Source: Flavobacterium sp. NG2 (GTDB taxonomy: Bacteria > Bacteroidota > Bacteroidia > Flavobacteriales > Flavobacteriaceae). Taken from it: a stretch of 64,000 bases of DNA. The notes under the pieces were generated by a model. That model was not told where the DNA came from. It worked only from the letters and a program-made list of their open reading frames with translations, and did not search any database. The translations under genes and the position numbers were made by a program. Numbering within the stretch: position 1 is the stretch's first letter; each line of letters opens with the position of its first letter. Positions 24,504 to 33,783 of this stretch are shown here, piece by piece. The stretch is taken from the NCBI RefSeq assembly GCF_034119845.1, contig NZ_CP139420.1:784001-848000 (forward strand), written 5' to 3'.

Positions 24504-25438
24504 GTAATTAATTCAAGTTGCTAGTTAATAGCCTTATTTAATTGTAGTCCAAAGACAAATAGTGTTAGTTTTATTAAAAAACCTTCTAATGTAACAGCAT
24601 GAATTGTTCTTGGAAACATTTTCTTTATATCACTTATTGTTGTTTCTACTCTTTTCCTCATCTTGAGTTTTTCGTTTTTTTGTTCTAGCGTATCAATTCT
24701 TTTAGCATTTGACTTACGTTGAATTTTTAATAAGATGCATTTTTTATTTAATGCAATGTCTTCTAGTCCGTAATCTGTATAGGCACTATCACCATATAAT
24801 GAAGCTTCTACATGTAATTTATCAATCATTTTCCCTAAAGCTTTTGCATCGCCAGTTTTTCCTGGCGTGAAATGAAAAGCTATTGGAATCCCATCCTTTG
24901 TGGTGAGTAATTGTACTTTTACTCCATAAAAATAACTTCGCATACTGGCAGTATAGCCTCTCCATTTATTACCTGAAACAATCTTACAATTTGTAATCCT
25001 CATATTGTTGCAAACTGAAACAGGAAAAGAATCAATGATATAATGCATTTCACAACAGAAATCTTTAAAATAAGAACTTACTATCTCAAATAACTCGTAT
25101 AAAAGTTTTCCAACTTTATGTAAACGTCTATTGAATCTACTCTTATCAAGCATATTAGGGATGAATCCATATTGTTTCATAAATTTTATAGCAGAGCAAT
25201 GATTACCATAAAAACTCGTTGAAGAAACTATTGCAGTCAAGATAATTTCGCTATCACTAACTTGTCTTCTTACATCTTCAACATGTTGAATTCCTTGTAA
25301 AATATCATCTATTAAACAAAAAATTGATATAATTTTGTCTTTACAAAGCATTGGGGAGGTTTATTGGTTCGCAAAACAAATTTACTTAACCTCTGCTTTG
25401 TTTTTATACTACAGCAACTAGCAACTTGAATTAATTAC
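24504..25438 (-). mobile_element. IS982-family insertion sequence
   Basis: A 935-base element has 23-base perfect terminal inverted repeats at 24504-24526 and 25416-25438 (outer end GTAATTAATTCAAG...). It carries one transposase gene. AAAGT occurs just outside both ends, at 24498-24502 and 25441-25445, offset by 1-2 bases, so a short target duplication is possible but not proven. The transposase stop codon lies inside the left repeat. Confidence 0.88.
24521..25351 (-). CDS. IS982-family transposase (DDE)
   Basis: A 276-residue intact transposase. The DDE residues are visible as HYIIDSFPV (D about 108), LYGDSAYTD (D about 191) and RVETTISDIKK (E about 241); the helix-turn-helix region is N-terminal. 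Length and motifs match IS982 elements. Both inverted repeats are intact, so the element may still move. It sits upstream of feoA and is transcribed toward it, so read-through into the Feo operon is possible. Confidence 0.92.
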   Translation of the reverse strand: MLCKDKIISIFCLIDDILQGIQHVEDVRRQVSDSEIILTAIVSSTSFYGNHCSAIKFMKQYGFIPNMLDKSRFNRRLHKVGKLLYELFEIVSSYFKDFCCEMHYIIDSFPVSVCNNMRITNCKIVSGNKWRGYTASMRSYFYGVKVQLLTTKDGIPIAFHFTPGKTGDAKALGKMIDKLHVEASLYGDSAYTDYGLEDIALNKKCILLKIQRKSNAKRIDTLEQKNEKLKMRKRVETTISDIKKMFPRTIHAVTLEGFLIKLTLFVFGLQLNKAIN

Positions 25439-25759
25439 ACAAAGTAGCACCAAGTTTCTTTTAAATTTATACTAACCTCAAACTTAACTTTCAAATTAAC
25501 GAGAGCTCGAGCAAGCCTATATTATGTCATTGTTTCACAAAGATTCACAAAGGAAAAGCACAGAGCTACACAAAAGATAATTAAGTATTTAGTTTAGTCA
25601 ACAACAATCCGCAAAGTTTGTCATTCCAAAAGAATCTATGGTGTGGTGAGCGCTTTGTGTAGTTAGCAGAAATTTATGTTGCGAATTTGCCGAGTTTTTG
25701 TGGGCACAAAGGCATAGACTTTTGCCCAGCACCTACACTTTATGGAGTTGCGATTTTTT
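25439..25759. other. Noncoding region with direct-repeat copy 1
   Basis: There is no gene here. The region holds the first copy of a 137-base repeat (25524-25659) that recurs beyond the toxin-antitoxin pair, and a short AT-rich flank of IS982. Confidence 0.7.
25524..25659 (+). repeat. Direct repeat, copy 1, flanking HepT/MntA
   Basis: Bases 25537-25609 are identical over 73 bases to 26535-26607. Similarity extends through GTGTGGTGAGCGCTTTGTG at the right of both copies. The copies are 998 bases apart and bracket the toxin-antitoxin genes. Confidence 0.9.
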
Positions 25760-26098
25760 CTATTCTTTTGATAGAAAACTTGAAATTTCTTTGTGTATTT
25801 CTGGAATTTTATTTTTCATGACATCCCAAACTATGCTGTAGTTTACCCCCATATAATCGTGAATAAGTCTGTCACGCATTCCAGCCATATTTTTCCACTG
25901 TATGGTTTTCCACTTATCTTTAAAGTCAGCTGGAATTTTCTTTGTAGCTTCTCCTATAATTTCTAAACTTCGGACAACTGCGCGTTTTAAAGTTTCATCT
26001 TCAACGAAATTATCAAACGTTAAGTTTTTGCTAACAGAGACTATGTATGAACATTCGTCTATAATATGCCTTAAAAATTCTTTTGGATCTTTAGACAT
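25760..26098 (-). CDS. hepT: HEPN toxin, HepT family
   Basis: A 112-residue HEPN-domain (DUF86) protein with the R-x4-H-x-Y motif as RDRLIHDY (about residues 75-82). HepT proteins are RNases that block growth; the tyrosine of this motif is the site where the partner MntA attaches AMP to silence the toxin. The gene overlaps the upstream mntA by 8 bases, the usual antitoxin-first order. All key residues are present, so it looks functional. There is no signal peptide or membrane segment. Confidence 0.9.
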   Translation of the reverse strand: MSKDPKEFLRHIIDECSYIVSVSKNLTFDNFVEDETLKRAVVRSLEIIGEATKKIPADFKDKWKTIQWKNMAGMRDRLIHDYMGVNYSIVWDVMKNKIPEIHKEISSFLSKE

Positions 26099-26387
26099 AT
26101 TGAACTTCTTTTAAAATTTGTGGGCCAATATATGGGCTTAAGCCGTTTTTAGTAACAACTTCAATTTTTTCGTTTTTGAAAATTTTTTCAAACAAATCAT
26201 AAACGGCCATATAATTATCAAAATTTTCTTTTTCAGGTTCAAAATCAATCAACAAATCTATATCACTTTCGCTAGACTGCTCATTGAGAATATAAGAACC
26301 AAACAAACCAACTTTTCGAATACCAAATTTCGAAAGCTTTAGTTTGTTAGATTTAAGTGTTTTTAATATTTTCTCTTTTGTTGTCAT
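26091..26387 (-). CDS. mntA: MNT nucleotidyltransferase antitoxin, MntA family
   Basis: A 98-residue minimal nucleotidyltransferase with the exact G-S-x10-D-x-D motif: GSYILNEQSSESDID (about residues 30-44), and a downstream LLIDFEPE third acidic position. MntA antitoxins neutralise HepT by adding AMP units to its R-x4-H-x-Y tyrosine. It overlaps hepT by 8 bases, implying coupled translation. The symbol mntA here means the antitoxin, unrelated to the manganese genes at 18-21 kb. Confidence 0.9.
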   Translation of the reverse strand: MTTKEKILKTLKSNKLKLSKFGIRKVGLFGSYILNEQSSESDIDLLIDFEPEKENFDNYMAVYDLFEKIFKNEKIEVVTKNGLSPYIGPQILKEVQYV

Positions 26388-26520
26388 TTCAAACTTTTTT
26401 CAAATATACAAAAGTTTGTCTTCAGATGCAGAGTCCCCGAAAAATTACAACCAGCCAAGATATAACAATCTGGTTCAAATACAGTTGCGCGGTAGCTATG
26501 CTTTTCTAATCAGAATATTA

Positions 26521-26658
26521 TATGTCATTAATTAACAAAGATTCACAAAGGAAAAGCACAGAGCTACACAAAAGATAATTAAGTATTTAGTTTAGTCAAC
26601 AACAATCAGTAAAGTTTATCAATCCGTAGGAATCTCAAGTGTGGTGAGCGCTTTGTGC
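26521..26658 (+). repeat. Direct repeat, copy 2, flanking HepT/MntA
   Basis: Second copy of the 137-base repeat (identical core 26535-26607). It ends in TGTGGTGAGCGCTTTGTG and runs on into a GACGC...GCGTGACAAAG inverted-repeat unit that recurs, inverted, at 51450-51500. Confidence 0.9.
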
Positions 26659-27165
26659 GAGACGCTTAGAGCGTGACAAAGATTGGGCGTATTAACCAAT
26701 CTTTGTCCGCACCGATAAATATCTGTGTAAATTTATGTGATAAATCTGAGCGAACAGACGTTAGATGGATGGGTAAATATACTCTTTGATGAATATTTTA
26801 CATACGATTTATGTGTCGTCCCTACGGGACTTTTGAATCCATGTTAATATCATTTCCCCGAAATAAATTTCGGGGCAACAAGATATGTCGTTCCTACGGA
26901 ACTTTACCGTGCACATTGTGTTTAAAATAGATGGTTTATTCAGTATCGACTATAAAGAGCCGTAGGCTCGGCTTATATTGTAGGGATGGATTTTAATCCG
27001 TCCTGAAAAAATTAGAAAAATCACCAATAAAAAAACAAAACGCTCTAATTAGCCCTGACAGCAGCGGCATCCTTGTGGCGGCAAGCGTTAAGCCGCCACA
27101 AGATATAGCGAATGGCAGGAACAATCATTCCTAAAAAAGCCAAATCTTCTGCTTCTAAAAAAAAA
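26659..27165. repeat. Mosaic of short palindromic repeats
   Basis: This stretch has no gene but several hairpins: CCCCGAAAtaaaTTTCGGGG near 26857, GTCCCTACGGGAC near 26818, GTTCCTACGGAAC near 26890, AGCCGTAGGCT near 26960, and a copy of the large palindromic repeat (27003-27136). The same set, in inverted order and orientation, occupies 51400-51850, and the large repeat recurs at 49864. The arrangement suggests dispersed REP-like elements. Confidence 0.75.
27003..27136 (-). repeat. Palindromic repeat, copy B
   Basis: On the minus strand this has the features CAGGAATGATTGTTCCTGCC, CTTGTGGCGGC, GCCGCCACAAG, CTGTCAGGGCTAATTAG and GTTTTG, then ATTGGTG. It is nearly identical to copy C at 49864-49990 on the plus strand and related to copy A at 12154, which carries the IS110 element. 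Confidence 0.85.
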
Positions 27166-30100
27166 TTACGATTCTATTCCGCCTAGCATTTGCATGAGTT
27201 CTAGGGCTTTTCTAGTCTGTTTAACTTCGTCAAAAGTTAAGAGGAGGCGCAAACCGTTTGCTGTTTGTTTTTCTTTCATTTTGCAGAGGTTGGGGTGTTT
27301 TTGTACAAACTGCAATACTTTGTGAAAACGGTTGGACTGGTAATAATCGGATTGCTGGTCTGAGACGAAATAGCAGATCATTTTGCCTTGTTTCATGACC
27401 AATTTTTCAATACCAATTTGACTAGCAATCCACTTGATGCGAATGCTGTTCATCAAGGCGATGGCGCGCGGTGGCATAGGACCAAAACGGTCGATCAATT
27501 TGGTTTGGAAGACTTGTAGCGCTTCTTCGCTCTTGATGGCGCCCAGTTCGTTGTAGAGGTTGAGTCGCTCCGAGATGTTGTTGATGTATTCGTCAGAGAA
27601 TAAAAGCTCAAAATCGGTGTCGATTTGAAGGTCTTTGACGTATTCTTTGGTTTCGATGTTGTTTTCCTCAGGATATAGGTCTTTGAACTCGTTTTCTTTG
27701 AGTTCTTCGATGGCTTCGTTTAGGATTTTTTGGTAGGTGTCAAAACCTATTTCGTTGATAAAACCCGATTGTTCGCCACCCAATAAATCCCCGGCACCAC
27801 GAATTTCGAGGTCTTTCATGGCGATATTGAATCCGCTACCGAGTTCGTTAAACTGCTCTAAGGCCTGGATACGCTTGCGGGCATCCTCGGTCATCGCCGA
27901 GTAGGGCGGACAGATGAAATAACAAAACGCTTTCTTGTCGGAACGTCCCACACGACCACGCATTTGGTGGAGGTCAGACAGTCCGAAGTTATTGGCATTG
28001 TTGATGAAAATCGTGTTAGCGTTGGGAACGTCCAATCCGCTTTCGATGATGGTGGTGGCTACGAGTACATCAAACTCGCCGTTCATGAAGGCAAGCATCA
28101 GTTCTTCGAGTTTTTTACCGTCCATTTGTCCGTGACCAATTCCCACACGGGCATTGGGTACAAGACGCTGAATCATACCTGCAATTTCCTTGATGTTTTC
28201 GATGCGGTTGTTGATGAAAAATACTTGTCCGTTACGCTGAATTTCATACGAAATCGCATCCCGAATGGTTTCTTCGCTAAAGCCTACCACATGTGTTTCG
28301 ATAGGATAACGATTGGGTGGAGGCGTGGTAATCACTGATAAATCACGGGCTGCCATGAGCGAAAACTGTAAGGTTCTCGGGATAGGCGTTGCGGTTAGGG
28401 TCAGTGTATCAATATTGGCGGCAATGGTTTTGAGCTTGTCTTTGACGTTGACACCAAATTTTTGTTCTTCATCGACAATCAATAATCCCAAATCTTTAAA
28501 AACGACATTTTTGTTGACCAATTGATGGGTTCCGATGACGATATCGAGTTTGCCTTCGGCTAAATCTTTCAGTGTTTGTGCTTTTTGTTTTGCGGTTCTA
28601 AAACGGTTCAGGTAACCAACAGAAACCGGCATATCCTTTAATCGTTCGGTAAAGGTTCTATAATGTTGGTAAGCCAAAATAGTGGTTGGAACCAAAACGG
28701 CAACCTGCTTGCTATTGTCCACCGCTTTGAAGGCGGCACGAATGGCCACCTCAGTTTTTCCAAAACCTACGTCACCACAAACTAATCTATCCATAGGGCG
28801 ATCACTCTCCATGTCGGCTTTGACTTCTTGGGTCGATTTGTATTGGTCGGGTGTGTCTTCGTAGATAAACGAACTTTCTAATTCGTTTTGCAAATAACTG
28901 TCGGGTGCAAATTGAAAGCCTTTGTCCAAACGTCTTTTGGCATACAACTGAATCAAATTGAAAGCCACATGTTTGACTCTGGCTTTGGTTTTTTGTTTTA
29001 AAGCTTTCCAGGCATTCGACCCTAATTTGTAAATTTTGGGTGGTGTGCCGTCTTTGCCATTGTATTTAGAAACCTTGTGCAATGAGTGAATGCTCACATA
29101 GACAATGTCGTTATCGGCATACACCAACTTAATGGTTTCCTGAGTTTTGCCTTCGACTTGTATTTTTTGTAAACCTCCAAATTTCCCAATTCCGTGGTCG
29201 ATATGCGTCACATAATCACCTACAGAAAGCGTGGTTAATTCCTTGAGGGTAATATTTTGTTTTTTCGAATAGCCGTTCTTTATGTTGAATTTATGATAAC
29301 GCTCAAAAATCTGGTGATCGGTATAACAGGCGATTTGGTTTTCTTCGTCAATGAATCCTTGGTATAACGGAAGTACGACGGTGTTGTATTGTTTGCGAAT
29401 ATTTTCGGCATTGGTTTCATCCAAGGTTTCGAAGATGTCATGAAAACGTTTTGCCTGAGCGTCATTCGAACAAAACAAATAATTGGTCAATCCGTTGAAA
29501 TGATTTTCACTCAGATTGTTCAGCAACAAATCAAACTGCTTGTTGAAAGACGGTTGTGGCTGAATGTGAAATTCGAATTTCTGCGTAGTTTTAAAGATTG
29601 GCTTGGAAGCCAATTCGACAATCGAAAAGTCCAACGCACGATGGATAAACGATTTTTGATTCAAAAACAATTGCTCTGGTGTGGCGTGCTTGATGTCTTT
29701 GGATAATTTTTCAAAAGCTTCTTCTGCCTTAGCAAATTGTTTGTCTAATTGTGACAAGAATCCCTCTGTATTTTGAATGAAAAGCACGGTTTTTTCGGAA
29801 ATATAATCCAAGAAAGATTCTCGGTTTTCTTGAAAAACTTTGTTTTCCACATTGGGAATAATCGTGATTTTCTTTTGGATTTCTATCGAAAGTTGGGTCG
29901 CCACATCAAAGGTTCGAATACTATCAACTTCGTTTCCAAAAAATTCGATTCGGTACGGATTGTCATTCGAAAACGAAAACACATCGACAATACCGCCACG
30001 AACAGAAAACTCGCCAGGCTCGGTAATAAAATCGACTCTTTTGAATTCGTATTCAAATAAGACTTCGTTGATAAAATCAATCGAAATTTTATCACCGACG

Positions 30101-30540
30101 CTTACTTTTAAGGTGTTCTTATCTAAATCCTTGCGGGTAACTACTTTTTCGAATAAAGCTTCGGGATAACTAACAATAATCGCTGGTTTTTTTCGTGAGT
30201 TGATGCGGTTGAGCACTTCGGCACGTAGCAAAACATTAGCATTATCGGTTTCTTCAATTTGGTACGGACGACGAAAAGAACCTGGGAAAAACAACACATC
30301 TTGGTCGCCAATCATTTGTTCAAGGTCGTTCAAGAAATAAGCGGCTTCTTCTTTGTTGTCCAAAACAAATAAAAAAGGCAAGGCTGTTTTCTTGAACAAG
30401 GCTTGCATCACAAAAGAAACCGCTGATCCTAGCAAACCCTGTAAATGCAGTTTCAGTGCGTTTTTCTGTTGAATTTGCGTGGCAATCTGCTCAATTTTAG
30501 GCAAATTGTCATAGGTTTTATATAGGGCTGCTTTACTCAA
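27166..30540 (-). CDS. mfd: Transcription-repair coupling factor Mfd
   Basis: A 1124-residue SF2 translocase that pushes stalled RNA polymerase off damaged DNA and recruits UvrA. N-terminal UvrB-homology modules (about 1-330) precede the CarD-like polymerase-interaction domain (about 440-510, VGDYVTHIDHGIGKFGG). The translocase has Walker A GDVGFGKTE (about 587-595), the DEEQ box (LIVDEEQKFGV) and TATPIPRT. The C-terminal TRCF domain closes the protein. Its first 8 bases overlap the end of the upstream lipoprotein gene, so the two are cotranscribed. Codon use here has more GC than the neighbouring accessory DNA. Confidence 0.97.
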   Translation of the reverse strand: MSKAALYKTYDNLPKIEQIATQIQQKNALKLHLQGLLGSAVSFVMQALFKKTALPFLFVLDNKEEAAYFLNDLEQMIGDQDVLFFPGSFRRPYQIEETDNANVLLRAEVLNRINSRKKPAIIVSYPEALFEKVVTRKDLDKNTLKVSVGDKISIDFINEVLFEYEFKRVDFITEPGEFSVRGGIVDVFSFSNDNPYRIEFFGNEVDSIRTFDVATQLSIEIQKKITIIPNVENKVFQENRESFLDYISEKTVLFIQNTEGFLSQLDKQFAKAEEAFEKLSKDIKHATPEQLFLNQKSFIHRALDFSIVELASKPIFKTTQKFEFHIQPQPSFNKQFDLLLNNLSENHFNGLTNYLFCSNDAQAKRFHDIFETLDETNAENIRKQYNTVVLPLYQGFIDEENQIACYTDHQIFERYHKFNIKNGYSKKQNITLKELTTLSVGDYVTHIDHGIGKFGGLQKIQVEGKTQETIKLVYADNDIVYVSIHSLHKVSKYNGKDGTPPKIYKLGSNAWKALKQKTKARVKHVAFNLIQLYAKRRLDKGFQFAPDSYLQNELESSFIYEDTPDQYKSTQEVKADMESDRPMDRLVCGDVGFGKTEVAIRAAFKAVDNSKQVAVLVPTTILAYQHYRTFTERLKDMPVSVGYLNRFRTAKQKAQTLKDLAEGKLDIVIGTHQLVNKNVVFKDLGLLIVDEEQKFGVNVKDKLKTIAANIDTLTLTATPIPRTLQFSLMAARDLSVITTPPPNRYPIETHVVGFSEETIRDAISYEIQRNGQVFFINNRIENIKEIAGMIQRLVPNARVGIGHGQMDGKKLEELMLAFMNGEFDVLVATTIIESGLDVPNANTIFINNANNFGLSDLHQMRGRVGRSDKKAFCYFICPPYSAMTEDARKRIQALEQFNELGSGFNIAMKDLEIRGAGDLLGGEQSGFINEIGFDTYQKILNEAIEELKENEFKDLYPEENNIETKEYVKDLQIDTDFELLFSDEYINNISERLNLYNELGAIKSEEALQVFQTKLIDRFGPMPPRAIALMNSIRIKWIASQIGIEKLVMKQGKMICYFVSDQQSDYYQSNRFHKVLQFVQKHPNLCKMKEKQTANGLRLLLTFDEVKQTRKALELMQMLGGIES

Positions 30541-31135
30541 TGATAATTGTTTCAGTGTTTGGAATCGTGTTTGGAATAGCTCTGGTACTATCTAACATTC
30601 GCTTTAAATCGGCTTCGCCTTCTTCAAGAGGAATCTTGCTTTTTTCGACGGTTTTGTCCATTTCTCTTTGCAATGTGGCTAGCTCTCTGTTGATTTCTCC
30701 TATAAGTTGGACTACTTTTTCACTTGGGATTCTGTCTAAGTTAATATACAAATCCAACATACGAACTTTGGTAATTACGACTGCAATTCGGCTTTTGATT
30801 TGAGGTTTATCAAATTGCAAGGGTATATTAGTGTTCAAATTCATCGCTGCCTTTGAAATGGCTTTTGCTTTTTGCTGAAAAGCACCAATGGTTTTCTTTG
30901 GTTTTTTGGATAGTTCCGCTAAAAAAAGGCGCAATTCGTTCCAATTTTTAACGGTTTCTTCGGCTGTTTCGTTGATAGGTTCATCGTAAAAAATCCAAGC
31001 TTTCTCAATGGTCGAAAAGATGATTTCTTTTCTAGCCATTTCTTTTTTGTTTTCTGCAATACGTTTTTCATTCTTGTCTTGGCAAGAAAATAGAAGAAGT
31101 ACCAACCCCAGAAAACAAGCAACGATATGTTTCAT
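30533..31135 (-). CDS. Lipoprotein of unknown function
   Basis: A 200-residue lipoprotein: signal MKHIVACFLGLVLLLFSC (lipobox LLFSC, Cys18), then a largely helical, Lys/Glu-rich body with possible coiled coils (about 20-190) and an acidic, Thr/Pro-rich end. I do not recognise the family. It precedes mfd with an 8-base overlap, but a repair role is not implied by its cell location. Position and overlap show it is a genuine, translated gene. Confidence 0.75.
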   Translation of the reverse strand: MKHIVACFLGLVLLLFSCQDKNEKRIAENKKEMARKEIIFSTIEKAWIFYDEPINETAEETVKNWNELRLFLAELSKKPKKTIGAFQQKAKAISKAAMNLNTNIPLQFDKPQIKSRIAVVITKVRMLDLYINLDRIPSEKVVQLIGEINRELATLQREMDKTVEKSKIPLEEGEADLKRMLDSTRAIPNTIPNTETIIIE

Positions 31136-31286
31136 ATTTGTGAAATGTATTTTTGATCCTCTCGCTAGAACATCGCTTTTATGTTAAATTTGCTTTCACA
31201 AAAATTGGAATAATAACGATTTGACACTACGATTAAAGTGGCGCAAAGTTACAAACAAAATCATTGAATTACGAATCGTTCCTATT

Positions 31287-32429
31287 TTAGAATAAGACTT
31301 CTTTTATTTTTCGTCGAAGAGATGCTTTATAATCTTTTGGATAGGTTCGAATGCCCATAAAAACATCGGCCATCGCATCAGCTACAAATTGACCGTATTT
31401 TTTAAGAATTATGTTTCTGACTCTTTTTTGGTGGTAAAATAAATGAGAAATCAAAACTCCTGTTCTTACTTCTGGAAGAATAGTTTCTTCCAATTTTTCA
31501 GTATACAAAGCAGCGGCTTTATCAGCATCCAAGTCACTTTCAATAATGGCTTTGGCAGCTAATACACCACTCAAAATGGCGTTTGAAATCCCTTCGGCTA
31601 CTAATGGATCTGCTAGTCCTGCAGCATCCCCTGTTAAGAAGACATTTTTTTGAACAAAACAATCCGTTCTTGGAGAAACAGGAATCACAAAACCGTGGGC
31701 CGCTTCAGTTAGAATTTCAGTAATACCAAGCGTTTTTAAATAGTCAGCATAATGTTGCTTTAGATTAATTTTGTCATGTGTTTTGGTAAAAACACCAACC
31801 CCTATTGAAAGATGATTTTTTTTAGGAAAACACCAACCATAACCATACGGAATGGCATCAAGGTCAAAACGTACATTTTGGGACAAACGTTCAAAATCAG
31901 CTTGAGGAACCTCAACTTCATATTCTAGTGCCGGAATAATAGTTCTAGTTTCGCTCCAGCCTGCCATTTTTGCAATGGGACTCAAAGCGCCATCGGCAGC
32001 AATAATAAATTTTGCAGTTATATCACCTTCTGATGTATGTAGGGTTTGGATGTCTCCAAAAGTAATCGATTCTACTTTGTGATTTTGTAAAAGAGTCACA
32101 CCGTTTTCTTTGGCTTTTTCGACAATTAAATTATCAAAAGCATCACGCATCACCATACTTATAATGGGTTGATCTCTTTTGGTCGTGATATGACTATGCT
32201 TTTTGGAAAAGTAGGTGTCAATTTCAAAAAACTCTTTATCCACTACTGATGCGATATCAAAAGGCATGTTTTTTCGACCTCGAAAAACGAAGCCACCACC
32301 ACAGGTTTTATAACGAGGCAGAGTCTCTTTCTCGATAATAACAGTCGAAATACCACTTTTAGACAATTCAAAAGCGGCCGAAGCACCAGCGGGTCCACTA
32401 CCAATAATAGCTACATCAAATGATTTCAT
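31287..32429 (-). CDS. Geranylgeranyl-reductase-family flavoprotein
   Basis: A 380-residue FAD-dependent oxidoreductase. The N-terminal Rossmann motif GSGPAGASAAFELSKSG (about 11-27) is followed by TCGGGFVFRGR. The second FAD motif FLTGDAAGLADPLVAEGI lies near residue 270. This is the geranylgeranyl reductase / ChlP-like group that saturates isoprenoid chains. Bacteroidota members may reduce polyprenyl chains of lipids or quinones, but the substrate is unknown here. It stands alone, with AT-rich spacers on both sides and no operon partner. Confidence 0.85.
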   Translation of the reverse strand: MKSFDVAIIGSGPAGASAAFELSKSGISTVIIEKETLPRYKTCGGGFVFRGRKNMPFDIASVVDKEFFEIDTYFSKKHSHITTKRDQPIISMVMRDAFDNLIVEKAKENGVTLLQNHKVESITFGDIQTLHTSEGDITAKFIIAADGALSPIAKMAGWSETRTIIPALEYEVEVPQADFERLSQNVRFDLDAIPYGYGWCFPKKNHLSIGVGVFTKTHDKINLKQHYADYLKTLGITEILTEAAHGFVIPVSPRTDCFVQKNVFLTGDAAGLADPLVAEGISNAILSGVLAAKAIIESDLDADKAAALYTEKLEETILPEVRTGVLISHLFYHQKRVRNIILKKYGQFVADAMADVFMGIRTYPKDYKASLRRKIKEVLF

Positions 32430-32675
32430 GAGTTTTTTTTCAAAACTAATTTATTTTTTTAAGATACAAAACTATAGCCTTAAATAAAGTTTGAAAGAAA
32501 TAAGAGCTCGTTTATTTTAGGCATTACACACCTAAAATTTACAAGAAAACATACTAATTGTTTGTTGTTTAGTTTTTTAGATAAGGTAAAATTGACTTAT
32601 AGACGGATATTTTAGAGCAATATGACTGCGGTTTTAATAAATAATTTTACACTTATTAATTAAAACTTTAATATT

Positions 32676-33698
32676 ATGAAAAAACAATTACTTAAAAAAA
32701 TAAGCCTTTTTGTAGCGCTTATTGGATTTTCAAGTGCACAATTAATGGCACAAACGACAATTATCAATGAAAATTTCAGTGGTCCAGCTTATACAGGAGC
32801 TACTGACGCAACAGATTTAAATACTACCGTGGGTAATATTTGGATTTCAGGACATAATACCCTTACTACGAAATGGCAAATTGATGCTGCAGGATCTCCT
32901 GCTAATGTATGGACAGGTGCTAATTTTACTTGGGCAGTACACAACACTCCTATCACAGCCGTAAGTGGAGATAAAATATCAATAACTGCTGAACTTGGAT
33001 TTGGAGGAACGGCATTTGTAGATGCTAAAAACATTTGTATTGTAGGTTTAACAAATACGAAAGTATTATCAGAAATTAAAGCTAATATTGGCTCTAAACG
33101 AGATGGTATTATACTTGTACCCACTTCACCAAATTTAGTTATGACAGGCTCGGGTAGTAGTTATGCTACAGCTACAACCATTCCACAAGGAACTATTGTA
33201 GGGCCTTATGAAATAATTATTGAATATACCGTTGGGGCTGATGCTGCGTCTACTGTAAAAAAAGCACGTATTAGGAATACTGTATCAGGTGCTGTATCAG
33301 CAGTTGGTGAAACTACCATGGGTATTCAAGGAGATGTTTATGCTGCATTAACTGGATCAGGTGCTTATTTTTTAAATTGGGCTCAAGGATTCTTTGATGC
33401 TGCAGGTTTAAATCGAGTTAAAATAAGCAAACTTAACGTTACTAAAAACCCAACAGTAACTCTAGGAGTTAAAGACTTCAATAAAGCTTCAATTGCTGCA
33501 AATGTAAGCCCTAATCCAGTTTCTTCAATTTTGAACATTGGTACAGATGTAGTGACTAAAAAATACAGAGTTGTTAACCTTGCAGGAGCAACTGTTTTAG
33601 AAACTGAAGCAACTGGAAGTATTGATGTTTCAAGTTTAGCTAATGGCGTTTACTTATTAGTAACTGATGCTGGAATTGCAAAATTCATCAAAGAATAA
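32676..33698 (+). CDS. Secreted protein with T9SS type A tail
   Basis: A 340-residue cargo protein: signal peptide (MKKQLLKKISLFVALIGFSS to LMAQ), a central beta-rich region (about 25-255; similar to jelly-roll domains, PYEIIIEYTVGADA) and a C-terminal type A sorting domain with NVSPNPVSSILNIGTD, VVNLAGATVLE and VSSLANGVYLLVTDAGIAKF then IKE. The central domain is not recognised. The last 25 residues closely match the orphan tail at 8138-8248. A very strong terminator follows. Confidence 0.82.
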   Translation: MKKQLLKKISLFVALIGFSSAQLMAQTTIINENFSGPAYTGATDATDLNTTVGNIWISGHNTLTTKWQIDAAGSPANVWTGANFTWAVHNTPITAVSGDKISITAELGFGGTAFVDAKNICIVGLTNTKVLSEIKANIGSKRDGIILVPTSPNLVMTGSGSSYATATTIPQGTIVGPYEIIIEYTVGADAASTVKKARIRNTVSGAVSAVGETTMGIQGDVYAALTGSGAYFLNWAQGFFDAAGLNRVKISKLNVTKNPTVTLGVKDFNKASIAANVSPNPVSSILNIGTDVVTKKYRVVNLAGATVLETEATGSIDVSSLANGVYLLVTDAGIAKFIKE

Positions 33699-33744
33699 AT
33701 TTAGACGATCAATAAGCATAGCTATTTATTGCTAAAACAATAGC

Positions 33745-33783
33745 AAAAGCCCCATTAGAATGATTTCTAATGGGGCTTTTTTT
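33745..33783. terminator. Bidirectional rho-independent terminator
   Basis: Arms AAAAGCCCCATTAGAA and TTCTAATGGGGCTTTT with a 4-base loop are followed by TTT on the plus strand. It lies between convergent genes and reaches the last codon of the M1 peptidase gene, so it may serve both. Confidence 0.9.

Noticed and set aside
26818..26900. The CCTACGGGAC/GGAAC hairpins as transcription terminators
   Set aside because: They lack a following T-run and recur as dispersed copies in both orientations far from gene ends, so they fit REP-like repeats better.
27964..28338. A 124-codon plus-strand frame inside mfd
   Set aside because: It is a shadow of the mfd helicase domain; no start context or family match.
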